Shown piece after piece: positions 26,362 to 35,570 of a DNA stretch of 64,000 bases. Under the pieces are notes generated by a model, which saw only the letters and a program-made list of their open reading frames with translations, did no database searches and was not told the DNA's origin. The DNA comes from Methylocella sp. (GTDB taxonomy: Bacteria > Pseudomonadota > Alphaproteobacteria > Rhizobiales > Beijerinckiaceae): positions 3,650,501 to 3,714,500 of the forward strand of contig JBBCGG010000001.1 of assembly GCA_037200525.1 (NCBI GenBank), written 5' to 3'. A program made the translations under genes and the position numbers. The number at the start of each line of letters is the position of its first letter. The stretch's first letter is position 1.

Positions 26362-27666
26362 TCATGTCGCGAACTTGCGCTGCGCCGCGCGCCAGACAGC
26401 CATTCCGAGGAAATAGAGGAGCGCCGCGCCGGCGACGCTGAGGAGGCTGAACAGCAACCTATTCGGAGAGGTTGGATCCCTTGGCAGAACGGGTTGGACG
26501 AAGGTAGCGAGATAGACCTTTTTGCTTTCGGCGTTGATCCGGGCCCGCTCAAGGGCGGCAGCGGCTAGCGTATATTGCTTTTCGGCGATCTGCTGCTCAA
26601 GTTCTAGTTCGTCGAAGCGGGTGATCTTGCCCGAGATTGCGCCAGATTGCGTCCCGTCTTGCGACGTCACCTGTTGTTCGAGCGCGGCGATCTGCTCGCC
26701 GATCACCTCGACGCGGGTGCGCATGATCTGAACCTGGGGCGCATCATCGCTGACGTCGCCGCGCCGGGCGGCGGTTAGGTCCTGCTCAAGGTGAATTTTC
26801 TCAAGACGCAGTTCCGAAATCAATTTGCTGATTCCCTCTGCCGTCCTGCGAGGATCGAGCGTTGCCTGCTCGTTGCGAAGGTCGCGCTGAGCGATGCGCG
26901 CGGCGCCGAGGCGAGCTTCCGCATGTTCAAGCTCTGCCTCGGTCTCGGTGACCGCGTCTTTGCGTGCGCGCATCGAGAGTTCGTTCACAAGGCGTTCGCT
27001 TAGATCAACCGTGGCATTAATGACCTTAAGCGCATCCTCGGGCGAAAAAGCGCTGACCTTCAGCGTCACAATTCCTGACGGCGATTCGACCGAGAGTTTG
27101 ATGCGCCCGGCCCAATATTTGACGAAGTCCTCGATCGAATCGTCAGCGTCGAAGCGGGAAAGCTTGTCGATGCTGTCTCGCGAATAGATGCCTCGAAGGT
27201 CGATGCTTCGCTCAAGCTCCTCGACCATGGCTTGGCTTTTCACATAGTTAACAACGATGAGCGAATCCTGCACCTGTGTGAATGAGGCAAGGCCGGTCAG
27301 AGCCGAGATTGCGTCCGTGGGAGGGCGTTCGCCGCCCCTGACCGCAAAACGCGCCTCGGACGTATATTGGCTCGAGGCGATGAGCGTGAAATAAACGACC
27401 GATAAAACCGCCGGCGTCACAAATAAGAGCAGAAACCCGATGAGCCCGCTGTGCGAGCGCCGCACCTGACTAAAAGTATAGTAGCCGATCCGGGCGCCAA
27501 CGCTCCAAGCCGGCCGCGCGATCTTCTTGCCTTTGGCGGTGCGCAAGGATCGCGCCGAGCGGCGCCATTCTTCCGAGGCTCCCGCCGCCCTTTGCAGCGC
27601 AGCGGCATGCGCCTTGGCCAGCGCGCCCGACTTGATCTCGGCGGCGTCAGATCCTGCAGCGCTCAC
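26362..27666 (-). CDS. Capsule export inner-membrane PCP protein (KpsE/BexC-like), paralogue 1
   Basis: 434 residues. A cytoplasmic N-terminus of ~75 residues is followed by a membrane segment (SGLIGFLLLFVTPAVLSVVY), a large periplasmic part with coiled coil (~230-380), a Pro-rich motif FVQPVLPRDPTSPNRLLF and a second membrane segment (LLSVAGAALLYFLGMAV). This is the polysaccharide copolymerase type 3 layout, linking the KpsMT transporter to the outer-membrane KpsD/Wza channel. It is directly upstream of the KpsT-like gene on the same strand. Two further paralogues lie at 35571 and 36859. Confidence 0.9.
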   Translation of the reverse strand: MSAAGSDAAEIKSGALAKAHAAALQRAAGASEEWRRSARSLRTAKGKKIARPAWSVGARIGYYTFSQVRRSHSGLIGFLLLFVTPAVLSVVYFTLIASSQYTSEARFAVRGGERPPTDAISALTGLASFTQVQDSLIVVNYVKSQAMVEELERSIDLRGIYSRDSIDKLSRFDADDSIEDFVKYWAGRIKLSVESPSGIVTLKVSAFSPEDALKVINATVDLSERLVNELSMRARKDAVTETEAELEHAEARLGAARIAQRDLRNEQATLDPRRTAEGISKLISELRLEKIHLEQDLTAARRGDVSDDAPQVQIMRTRVEVIGEQIAALEQQVTSQDGTQSGAISGKITRFDELELEQQIAEKQYTLAAAALERARINAESKKVYLATFVQPVLPRDPTSPNRLLFSLLSVAGAALLYFLGMAVWRAAQRKFAT

Positions 27667-27696
27667 TCAGCCTCGCTCCATGCTCTCAACTTGGCC

Positions 27697-29916
27697 TCAT
27701 CGGCGTCTCGCGACGACGATATCCTGAAAATCATGAATCGCCCCTTCGACATAGGAGCTGATATCAAACCATTTTGTCCAAACGGCGTCGATCCATCGCC
27801 GATTGACGAAGGTCACGCCGTAATCATAGCCGGAAGAGGTGAGGTGGCCGGCCTGTCGGGTGAAGTGAAACCCTGAGCCGTCGGCAAGGGCGGCTGCGGC
27901 GCCCTGGAGCGCAGCCGGTGGGATGCCGAGAAGATCAAAGACGATCGGCTCTGACGCCGCGCGCTGCAGCGCTCTTTCCCCGTGAACCGTGAGCATCAAA
28001 ACGGCTCCTGGCCGGGTGACGCGATGCAACTCCTCCAAATAGAAATAATGGTCCTTTTCGTTCATATGCGTGAAAACCGAGATGCTGACGACAGCATCAA
28101 ACCGAGCATCCGCGCAGGGAAGAGATTGCCGCGGCACCGTTCGCAAGGCGTTGACCCATGGCAGATTGCCCCGCGCCCATTCGACCATGCGGGCATCGAC
28201 GTCGACCCCCACGTAGACGCCGCGATAACCTTTAAAGAGCCGGGCGACGCGCCCGACGCCCACCCCAAAATCGAGCCAGGAGCGATATGAATTCAATGGC
28301 TGCGGGCTCGCCGCCGCCAAAGCGCGCACAATGTCCGTGCCGTGCCGGCCGAAATCCTCGGGCCGATGCAACCCCGAGGTTTCCTGCATCAGCGCAAGCG
28401 GTGGAAACGGCGCAATATGCGTCCGCTCAGCTTCAGTGAGGTACATAACGGCCTCATTGTGCATGAGCCACGGCTCAAGAGGGCCTTCGATGCCGAGCTG
28501 CGCAGCATCCAGACCGCTTTGATCGGCCTCCTTGCCCATCGCGCGCGCAATCTCAGCGTCCTGCGCCTCAAGACTGATCAAACCATGCGCGCCATACATC
28601 GCGAGAAGATCGAGCGCCATGTCGGCCGGCATGCGATCGTAGGACGTCGCCGCGCTCATGGAGCTTGCAATGCTCGGATCATCCGCAACCTTTTGTAAAA
28701 CGGCTGTCAGGCTTGTGGCTTCTCCACGCAAAAAGTGGAAGCCGTTGACGCCATCCTCGACGAATTCCGTCATCCCCAGCACGTCTGAGATGATGACCGG
28801 AGTGTGAGTGGCGAGCGCTTGCAGCAGAATAAGCGGGCTGTTCTCGTACCAGGTGGATGGAATGACGAGATAGTCCAAATCCGCGAAAGCTCGCGCGAGT
28901 TCGGCCCGAGGCAAGGTGCCCGCAAACGTGACGGGAAGTCCCTCCGCCTTTTGTCGCAACAGCGCATAATAGGCTGGATCTTGGTCTGACGGCCCCCACA
29001 CCGTGAGAGAAAGATTAGCGCGCTTGCTGTCGCACAATGCGTCGAGCAGAAGATGCGCCCCTTTATGCGGAAACAATTGGCCGATGAAACCAAGCCTTAC
29101 GCCATCGCCATTTTTGCGCGACGGTTTTGCGCTGCGGTCAATGTCAATTCCGAAGTGGCTGATGTGCATGCGGCTTGGAAAGCCATTGCTTTCATAAGCG
29201 CGCTTCAAGAACAGGGTCGGAGCAATCGCTTCGGAATAGACGCCCATCGCCCGGCGCAGAATGTCCGGCCTGACGACGATATCATTCGGTTCGAAACCAC
29301 CGATGCTGAAAGGACTCTCTTCCCGCCGCCCTAACTTGGCGAGTTGCTTTGAGACGGCAGGCCGTAGCCGCGGATCGCCTCCGAGCTTGGCCAGCGGCTT
29401 GGCGTCCGTGCGGCCGCCGACGAGTTTCAGGAAACAAGCGATGCAATTGGCCCGCATCTCGTCCGGCCCTTCGCAAAGCGCTCCTTCTGCGTTTTCCAAG
29501 CGGTTGTTGTAACAGAACCCAAAAAAATCGGTCAACGTTGCGAAGACTGGAATCCCCATGACCCGCGCGACATCAAGCAGCGCGGTGGTGTGGCTGATGA
29601 GGTGGCAGACGTGAATGACATCCGGTTGCAGTTTGCGCAGTAGACGCTCATGCAAATGGCGCAGCGCCGGTTGCTCGAAGGTGTCGCGCACGCTGCGGTT
29701 CGGAAACATATTTTTGTCGATCGAGATGACGCGAACGCCTTCGTAAACATAGTCTTCGATAAGGCTCTTTTGCGTTGGTTCGCCAGCGAGCGTCGCCGAA
29801 ACCACAATGGGCTCCTGTCCCAAAGCGATCAATTCCTTGGCGAGGGCTAGAACATAGGCCTCCGTGCCATAGAAATGGTTTGGGAAGAAGCAATGGACGT
29901 AAAGCGCGATCTTCAT
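27697..29916 (-). CDS. Fusion of GT4 glycosyltransferase and SAM methyltransferase
   Basis: 739 residues. Residues ~1-410 are a GT4 GT-B enzyme: KIALYVHCFFPNHFYGTEAY at the start, LGFIGQLFPHKGAHLLLDAL at the domain interface, and STWYENSPLILLQALATHTP as the nucleotide-sugar site. After a linker, residues ~540-739 are a class I methyltransferase with WLDFGVGVGRVARLFKGYRG as motif I, AVVSISVFTHMNEKDHYFYL and VTRPGAVLMLTVHGERAL. It probably adds a sugar and methylates it, or caps the chain. The stop overlaps nothing downstream; its start overlaps the end of the upstream epimerase gene by four bases. Confidence 0.88.
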   Translation of the reverse strand: MKIALYVHCFFPNHFYGTEAYVLALAKELIALGQEPIVVSATLAGEPTQKSLIEDYVYEGVRVISIDKNMFPNRSVRDTFEQPALRHLHERLLRKLQPDVIHVCHLISHTTALLDVARVMGIPVFATLTDFFGFCYNNRLENAEGALCEGPDEMRANCIACFLKLVGGRTDAKPLAKLGGDPRLRPAVSKQLAKLGRREESPFSIGGFEPNDIVVRPDILRRAMGVYSEAIAPTLFLKRAYESNGFPSRMHISHFGIDIDRSAKPSRKNGDGVRLGFIGQLFPHKGAHLLLDALCDSKRANLSLTVWGPSDQDPAYYALLRQKAEGLPVTFAGTLPRAELARAFADLDYLVIPSTWYENSPLILLQALATHTPVIISDVLGMTEFVEDGVNGFHFLRGEATSLTAVLQKVADDPSIASSMSAATSYDRMPADMALDLLAMYGAHGLISLEAQDAEIARAMGKEADQSGLDAAQLGIEGPLEPWLMHNEAVMYLTEAERTHIAPFPPLALMQETSGLHRPEDFGRHGTDIVRALAAASPQPLNSYRSWLDFGVGVGRVARLFKGYRGVYVGVDVDARMVEWARGNLPWVNALRTVPRQSLPCADARFDAVVSISVFTHMNEKDHYFYLEELHRVTRPGAVLMLTVHGERALQRAASEPIVFDLLGIPPAALQGAAAALADGSGFHFTRQAGHLTSSGYDYGVTFVNRRWIDAVWTKWFDISSYVEGAIHDFQDIVVARRR

Positions 29917-30854
29917 GGCGTCATCTTAGCGAGGCTCGCCATCGTTTTAAGCACGCCCTCTTCGAAAGGCTCCTGCGTCGACCATCCGATCTCGCGCCGC
30001 GCTCGCGACGGGTCGAGCACTGAAACCGGCGCGTCGAAGGACCGCGCGGCCCTGCGCTCGACAACCAGGGGTCTTTGCAAAAGCTTTTGCAGAACAGCGA
30101 TAATCTCGTTCAAGGAGCGCCCTTCCCCGCTACCGATGTTGAGCGCGCGAGATGAGGTTTCCGTGCGGCCCGCGCGCGTCAGAGCATCCACCGCATCGTC
30201 GATATAGACATAATCGCGAACATTGCCGCCGTCGCCGAAGATGACGATGGGAACGCCGGCAAGCGCGCTTCTTGAGAAATGCGTGATGGCGCCAAACAAC
30301 CGCGTAGCATCCTGCCCCGGCCCAAACAGATTTCCAATCCTGAGCGAGACGGCGCGGATTGCATCCGAGGCCGCGAAAAAATCGAGATAGGCTTCAACAG
30401 TGCGCTTGGAAACGCCATAGGCGGACAGGGGGTTAAGCGGGTGGTCCTCCGAGGCGGGAGTTTGAATCAATCGGCCATAGATAGCGCCGCCCGAAGACGC
30501 GAAGACGAAGCGCGGTCGCGTTCCTTGCTCGATGTTCTCCAGCAAGCGCAAGGAGCCGACGATGTTGACCCGCGCATCCTCCGACGGCGTCAGACTGGCG
30601 TCGGCGGGGATCGTCGACCAGCTCAAGTGATAGATCGTATCGACGCCCGCTAGAATTTCCTTTAAGGGCGCGGCGGAATCGACGAGATCGACCTGGCGCC
30701 ACAAGAGTCGCGGGTGCGGCGCAAAGGGACAAGCCTTGCGGCCGACCGCGACCACAGTATCGCCCGACGCCAGGAGAGCTGGAACCAGCGCTCGCCCGAG
30801 AAAGCCGCTGGCGCCGGTAACGAGAGTTCTGCCCGTCATCATCGCAGCATTCAT
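29913..30854 (-). CDS. NAD-dependent epimerase/dehydratase (extended SDR)
   Basis: 313 residues. The Rossmann motif is TLVTGASGFLGRALVPALLA. The active-site region is FASSGGAIYGRL with YGVSK (YxxxK). NLFGPGQDATRLFGAITHF and GDGGNVRDYVYIDDAVDALT fit UDP-glucose/GlcNAc 4-epimerase relatives. Its probable role is nucleotide-sugar supply for the adjoining glycosyltransferases. It overlaps the GT4-methyltransferase gene by 4 bases (ATGA) and follows a GT4 gene with no gap, so the three are probably one transcript. Confidence 0.88.
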   Translation of the reverse strand: MNAAMMTGRTLVTGASGFLGRALVPALLASGDTVVAVGRKACPFAPHPRLLWRQVDLVDSAAPLKEILAGVDTIYHLSWSTIPADASLTPSEDARVNIVGSLRLLENIEQGTRPRFVFASSGGAIYGRLIQTPASEDHPLNPLSAYGVSKRTVEAYLDFFAASDAIRAVSLRIGNLFGPGQDATRLFGAITHFSRSALAGVPIVIFGDGGNVRDYVYIDDAVDALTRAGRTETSSRALNIGSGEGRSLNEIIAVLQKLLQRPLVVERRAARSFDAPVSVLDPSRARREIGWSTQEPFEEGVLKTMASLAKMTP

Positions 30855-32384
30855 TTACAACGGAAAATTTATGGCGTCGGGAAGCCCCCGCAGCACATCG
30901 ATATCTTGCGGCGCAAGGTCCCGGTAGAGATTGGAATAAGCGACCGCCATTTGCTCGACGGAAAAACGCTCCAGCGCGATGACGCGATTACGTTCGCCCA
31001 ATGCCGCGATCCGATCGCGGTCATCCAGAAGATCGACGATGATATTCGCCGTTTCATCGAGCGATTCGCCCAAAGTCTCAACGCCGCCCAGAATCTCCGG
31101 CACGGCGCCGATCCGATAGCCCGCGACCGCCCTTCCGGCGCACATCGCAAAGGGAATCACTTGGCCAAAACTTTCCTGCCTCACTGGTGCGACAAAAGTT
31201 TTAAACCGCGCCAGCTGCGCGGGCAAATCCTCGTAAGGGACAAAACCAGTAAATTCGAAATGCGACAGCAAGCCTTCTTGTTCGACGCGCGCCCGGAAAT
31301 GCGCGAACAATGATCCATCGCCAATGATGATCGCACGGGTCTTCGGCCGCCTTTTGACGATAGCGATAAAAAGCTCGACCGCGTCCGCATTCAGCTTATC
31401 GTTTTCCAGCCGATAGATCATGCCGATTGCGTCGAAGGCGTCAGGATCTTCCACCATCGGCGGCGCGAAACGGTCGAGGTCAACGCCAGGGTGGATGACC
31501 TCAGCCGGAACGCTTGAGCCAAAACGATCAAGCACGCTCTGCGATACGAAGACATTGCGCGCGATGGTGACATCCGCAAAGGGCGCCACGGGCGTATTGA
31601 CGTTCTGCACAATCGGGCATCCAAATTCGGCGGCGATCTCAAAAACCACCCTATACCAGGGCTCGTCCACATCGCCCCAATAATGCACATGCACAATATG
31701 AGGCCGAAAGCGGGTGAAAATGCTGCGCACAAGATGACGCGAGGCCGGCTGCGGCGCAACCTTGATCGTCATGCCTTGGTGCGAACCATGGGGAGGCAAT
31801 GACGACGTGATCACCTCCATGTCGATGCGGTGCCCAAGATAATCCAGAAGATCGACAATGAGCTGCGTCGAGCCTCCAACCCAGACATTGGCGATCGCGT
31901 GTAAAATCCTCGGTCGCCGCGCGAGGGCGAGCCTTTGGCGCGGCCGGACGCTGTAGAGCGCAGGGTGAAATAGGCCGAATGAGCGTCGTAAATGTCCGGC
32001 CAACGCGGTAAAGTCGAGCCGGCGCGTCCAGATCTTCCGCGCGGGGTCGAACGTCAACCGCTCGCTGCGAAACCGCGCGTCATTAATGCGGCGGAGCGTC
32101 GTGCGCCAATGCAGGATCAAGCCTGCGAAATTGAGCGCCAGTTGAAAGATGCGGAAGATCAAGCGGAAGCCCGACCGAAGCAAAGAGCCCGCTTGAACAA
32201 AAGGCCGCAGTCGCGCCAGCCGCGCTTCGATGTCGGCCAGGTGATCCTGCACCATGAGCAGTTCGCGTTTCAGCGCCAAACGCTCGTCGCCCGCAGTCTC
32301 ATCCGCTCTGGAGACGATCGGCTCATCGGTAGCCGCTTGCGCCGGCGTTTCCTTTGCCTTGCCTCTCACGGCGAGTTGGGCCAC
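30855..32384 (-). CDS. GT4 family glycosyltransferase with N-terminal coiled-coil
   Basis: 509 residues. Residues 1-150 are basic and helical, with a short coiled coil (LLMVQDHLADIEARLARLRP) and a possible membrane-associated helix (IFRIFQLALNFAGLILHW). The GT-B enzyme follows at ~160-500: ILHAIANVWVGGSTQLIVDL, GMIYRLENDKLNADAVELFI, and APVRQESFGQVIPFAMCAGR as the donor-binding motif. It is a glycosyltransferase of surface polysaccharide synthesis with unknown specificity. It is upstream of the epimerase gene on the same strand. Confidence 0.87.
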   Translation of the reverse strand: MAQLAVRGKAKETPAQAATDEPIVSRADETAGDERLALKRELLMVQDHLADIEARLARLRPFVQAGSLLRSGFRLIFRIFQLALNFAGLILHWRTTLRRINDARFRSERLTFDPARKIWTRRLDFTALAGHLRRSFGLFHPALYSVRPRQRLALARRPRILHAIANVWVGGSTQLIVDLLDYLGHRIDMEVITSSLPPHGSHQGMTIKVAPQPASRHLVRSIFTRFRPHIVHVHYWGDVDEPWYRVVFEIAAEFGCPIVQNVNTPVAPFADVTIARNVFVSQSVLDRFGSSVPAEVIHPGVDLDRFAPPMVEDPDAFDAIGMIYRLENDKLNADAVELFIAIVKRRPKTRAIIIGDGSLFAHFRARVEQEGLLSHFEFTGFVPYEDLPAQLARFKTFVAPVRQESFGQVIPFAMCAGRAVAGYRIGAVPEILGGVETLGESLDETANIIVDLLDDRDRIAALGERNRVIALERFSVEQMAVAYSNLYRDLAPQDIDVLRGLPDAINFPL

Positions 32385-32420
32385 TCATTCCTCCGCGCCG
32401 CCACTAGGTTGATCACAGGC

Positions 32421-32438
32421 AATTGCCGAGAGGCAATT
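32421..32438 (-). terminator. Short hairpin between two glycosyltransferase genes
   Basis: AATTGCC (32421-32427) and GGCAATT (32432-32438) form a perfect 7-bp stem with a GAGA loop, about 48 bases after the stop of the 32486-34474 gene. There is no T-run on the minus strand, so a strong intrinsic terminator is unlikely. It could attenuate transcription or stabilise an mRNA end. Confidence 0.25.
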
Positions 32439-32485
32439 TGGTCAGATACCGCTTTTGCGCGAATCGCGCAACAAACCGCCTTCGC

Positions 32486-34474
32486 TCAGGCCAGCATGAG
32501 AGAAAGGCTGAACAGCGAGAGACCCGGATGGTGGAACGGGTCATCCCGCAAGCGATGACCCCAACGGCGCCTGAAGTATGCGCGCTCCTCGGCATGGGCC
32601 TCAAGTCGCCGGAATGTGGCTTTTCCGCGGCTCGCCGACTCGAAATGGACGATCCGCGCGAAAGGCGTCCAAAGAGTTTGAAACTCCAATTCTTCAAGCC
32701 GCAGACAAAGATCGATATCGTTGAACTCAATCGGCAGATGAACAGCGTCGAAGCCGCCGGCGGCGTCGAATTTGGCGCGTTCCACGGCAAGACAAGCGCC
32801 CGTCACCGCCGATGCTTCATGAATGACCCCGTTGCGGCCAAGCCAACCGAGTTGGTTGGCCTCGGCGCCAGCGTCGCAATGGCCTGCGGCTTCGCCAAGG
32901 CCAAGAACAATTCCCGCGTGTTGAATGCGCCCATCCCGATGGAGCAGTTTACAGCCAACCGCCCCCACCTTGGGGTCGAGGGCCAAGGGAGCCAATTTGT
33001 CGATCCAATCGCGGTCGATGATTTCGACGTCATTGTTGAGGAAAATAAGGACCTCGCCTCGCGCGTGAGCGGCGCCAAGATTGCAAAGATGCGAAAAGTT
33101 GAACGGCCCCGGCGCGCGCAGCAATTTTACGCGCGAATCGCCCGTCAGGGATTGAAGCACCGCAAGAGCCCGCGCGTCGGTGGTCCCATTGTCGACAATG
33201 ACGAGATCAAACGCCGAATAGGACGTTTTCTCCAAAAGGCTCGTAACGCTTTTGCGCAGCAACTCCGCCCGATCGCGCGTTGGCATGACGATCGTGACGC
33301 TTGGCCTCTTTACTGTGCGGGGCGGCGGATCGACTGCAATGGATGGCGCAGGCGTCGCCCGGATCAGAAAGCGCGGAATATGCAGCACGTCCCGGCGTTC
33401 CATATCGCGCAGAATTTCCCTGGCAAAGACGCGTTCATCCAGCGTCTTGGCGTCGATCCGGCTCCGCGCATGCGAAAGACGGGTCAGCATCAGTCGCCCG
33501 ACATAGGGTCTTGCCGCCTGCAGACGCGGGCTCCAATCCGGTTTGAAAATTGGCGTCGCGCCATTGTCCTCATCGCAATAGATGACGCGCGCCTCGGGCG
33601 CCCTGTGGCTGCTCTCCACAAAACAGGCAAGCGCGTGGGGCGCTAGGCGGTCGCCAAACGCGATGAAGGTCATGAGGTCTTCATCAGCGCCCTCAAGCGG
33701 GCTGCTCTTCAAGCGGCTCACGCGCGGATCTTTGCCGATCCAACTCGCGCCATTGTCCACGCCGCCAAAAACGCATAGCGTCCAGCGCGGAAAAATCTGG
33801 GCTCGCAGCGAGTCGATAGTCGCTTCGATGTCTTCCGCAGAAACGCCGTCGGCAAGGCGGGCGATAAGCCTTACGGTCGGGGCCTTGGACCAGTCGCAGC
33901 GCGGCCGTTCGGCTCCCTCGAGATCTGGAGCTACGGAAAGCCGGTTGCGATGGTCGGGCCAATCACTCATTGGCGCGTGCTGCGTCGCCCAGCAAAAATT
34001 CTCCCTCGCTTCATTTTGCCAGCCCAAAGCCCAGGTGCCGAGCGCGCTGAAAAATCGCGAGCGATCTCCTTTCAGACCCCTGCGAAATAGATCCGAGATG
34101 GACAGGACTTCGATCGCCTCGATGACGAAGTTGAACGGCCCGGCTTCCGCGACGGGCGAAATCCATACCTCGCTTGCGTCCTTTGGAACGACGCCGATCC
34201 ATTCCGCGCGTCCGAGCACGGGACCAGGCAGAATATGCCGGCCGATCTCCTGAGCGCCGCGACGGTAGCTGATCAACGGCCGGGTCGGGCGGTCATAGAG
34301 CCCAAGCCGGTAGCGCATTTTGAACCAGCGGCCCGGCGCAAAAAGCGAAATCGGCGCGATCGAAAGCCACGGGCGTTCGCTCAAGGCGACATAGTCGGGC
34401 CCATTGCCTTCGACGTCACAGACGCCGATCAGGCCGACGATGGAAGTTGGCGCGCTGGCGCCAGCCGCCGTCAA
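32486..34474 (-). CDS. GT2 family glycosyltransferase (large, two-part)
   Basis: 662 residues from a TTG at 34474 that overlaps the stop of the upstream gene. Residues ~205-370 resemble the first part of large rhamnosyltransferases, with VIYCDEDNGATPIFKPDWSP. The GT-A domain is at ~400-640: SVTIVMPTRDRAELLRKSVT, DLVIVDNGTT, EVLIFLNNDVEIIDRDWIDK as the DxD region, and GACLAVERAKFDAAGGFD. The domain order is that of GT2 enzymes making polysaccharide backbones or side chains. It sits in the same run as the GT4 and KpsE-like genes. Confidence 0.88.
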   Translation of the reverse strand: MTAAGASAPTSIVGLIGVCDVEGNGPDYVALSERPWLSIAPISLFAPGRWFKMRYRLGLYDRPTRPLISYRRGAQEIGRHILPGPVLGRAEWIGVVPKDASEVWISPVAEAGPFNFVIEAIEVLSISDLFRRGLKGDRSRFFSALGTWALGWQNEARENFCWATQHAPMSDWPDHRNRLSVAPDLEGAERPRCDWSKAPTVRLIARLADGVSAEDIEATIDSLRAQIFPRWTLCVFGGVDNGASWIGKDPRVSRLKSSPLEGADEDLMTFIAFGDRLAPHALACFVESSHRAPEARVIYCDEDNGATPIFKPDWSPRLQAARPYVGRLMLTRLSHARSRIDAKTLDERVFAREILRDMERRDVLHIPRFLIRATPAPSIAVDPPPRTVKRPSVTIVMPTRDRAELLRKSVTSLLEKTSYSAFDLVIVDNGTTDARALAVLQSLTGDSRVKLLRAPGPFNFSHLCNLGAAHARGEVLIFLNNDVEIIDRDWIDKLAPLALDPKVGAVGCKLLHRDGRIQHAGIVLGLGEAAGHCDAGAEANQLGWLGRNGVIHEASAVTGACLAVERAKFDAAGGFDAVHLPIEFNDIDLCLRLEELEFQTLWTPFARIVHFESASRGKATFRRLEAHAEERAYFRRRWGHRLRDDPFHHPGLSLFSLSLMLA

Positions 34475-35529
34475 GCGCTCGCCGTCGCTGGCGTCGGCGC
34501 AAGGACGCGCGCGGCCTCCGCATAAACTTCAAGGTCCTGTTCAATCAAGGCGCGGGCGGCGCCCATGTCGCGCAGCATATCTGCAAAACTGATCACCGTT
34601 TTACTTGCGCCGAGCGCAGCCGAGGGAAGCCGATCCGGCAGGTCCAGAACGGCGGCGAGGAGGTTCAAAAACGAATCGGCGTCGTCGCGCAGCCCCACAG
34701 CATCCATTTCTGCAAGGGAATCGAGCGCGGCGGCGCTTGCCGGCGTCGGCGGCGGGTCAAACGCATTGGGCGCTGCCAGTTGATAGACTAGCGGATTGTA
34801 AAGCAGCGCGCGCAATTCATCAGGCGGATGCGCCAGCAAAGCCTCAAGCGCGGCTTCATTGCTAAGATCAACGTCGCGAACCGCTCCTGTGCATGTCTGC
34901 AAAACCGGCATTAACGCGCTTGCGCTCGAACTCGCCTCCGGCGATGAGGCCCACTTCAGGATCAGCAGCCGTTCCGACATTTCCTCGAACGGATCGCGCA
35001 GAAGAATGCCTATTTTAAAGTCGCGATCTCGCAGCAGCGGCTCCCAAACCCTCCAGAAAATACGGCCCGACGCAAAGATCGAGTTCGTGAAAGGTATGGC
35101 GAAGACTGACCGCGTCGTCTCCTCGGGCAACAGCTCAAGCGATTTGTAGGACATCTGAAAACGGCCGATCAGCTCCTCATCGAGGCTGAAGGAGCGGAAC
35201 AATTGCGTTTCGAGGCGCAACAGCTTGTGTTCGATGAGTTTGGCGTCCTGACGGCGCCGATAGATCAAAACATTGTTGTCGGCGTCGATGATTTCCAAAT
35301 TTGTCGCCGCCGTCAGTCCCGGGCAGTTCGATTCGTCCACGACGAAGCCGCAAATGCCGGTATTGTGAAGGCCTTGCTCCTTCAGCAATGGACGATAGAC
35401 AAAGGCCTCCACGACGACGTGATTCTCAGGGCTGAGATGAACGATCACGCGCGGCGTTGTCGCTGGATTGTCCGGCATCAGCCAGCCGATAATCCGCGCG
35501 CCGACATCCTCGTCGATACTGAATAACAT
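34471..35529 (-). CDS. Protein of unknown function in the capsule operon
   Basis: 352 residues from the ATG at 35529; an upstream start would extend it by 38. I do not recognise a domain. It has no signal peptide and no membrane segment. Visible features are a beta-rich N-terminus (IIGWLMPDNPATTPRVIVHL), a segment FAIPFTNSIFASGRIFWRVW, and a segment resembling a P-loop-free kinase or sulfotransferase-like LRDPFEEMSERLLILKWA. The C-terminus is Ala/Leu-rich and helical. It overlaps the GT2 gene and lies 41 bases after a KpsE-like gene, so it should act in assembly or modification of the exported glycan. Confidence 0.7.
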   Translation of the reverse strand: MLFSIDEDVGARIIGWLMPDNPATTPRVIVHLSPENHVVVEAFVYRPLLKEQGLHNTGICGFVVDESNCPGLTAATNLEIIDADNNVLIYRRRQDAKLIEHKLLRLETQLFRSFSLDEELIGRFQMSYKSLELLPEETTRSVFAIPFTNSIFASGRIFWRVWEPLLRDRDFKIGILLRDPFEEMSERLLILKWASSPEASSSASALMPVLQTCTGAVRDVDLSNEAALEALLAHPPDELRALLYNPLVYQLAAPNAFDPPPTPASAAALDSLAEMDAVGLRDDADSFLNLLAAVLDLPDRLPSAALGASKTVISFADMLRDMGAARALIEQDLEVYAEAARVLAPTPATASA

Positions 35530-35570
35530 CGCATCCCCGACTTTATTGAGCGGCCCCAGCGCAAAGGCGT

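Noticed and set aside
32423-33646. 407-codon open frame on the plus strand
   Set aside because: Antisense to the GT2 gene at 32486-34474, whose GT-A motifs are clear.
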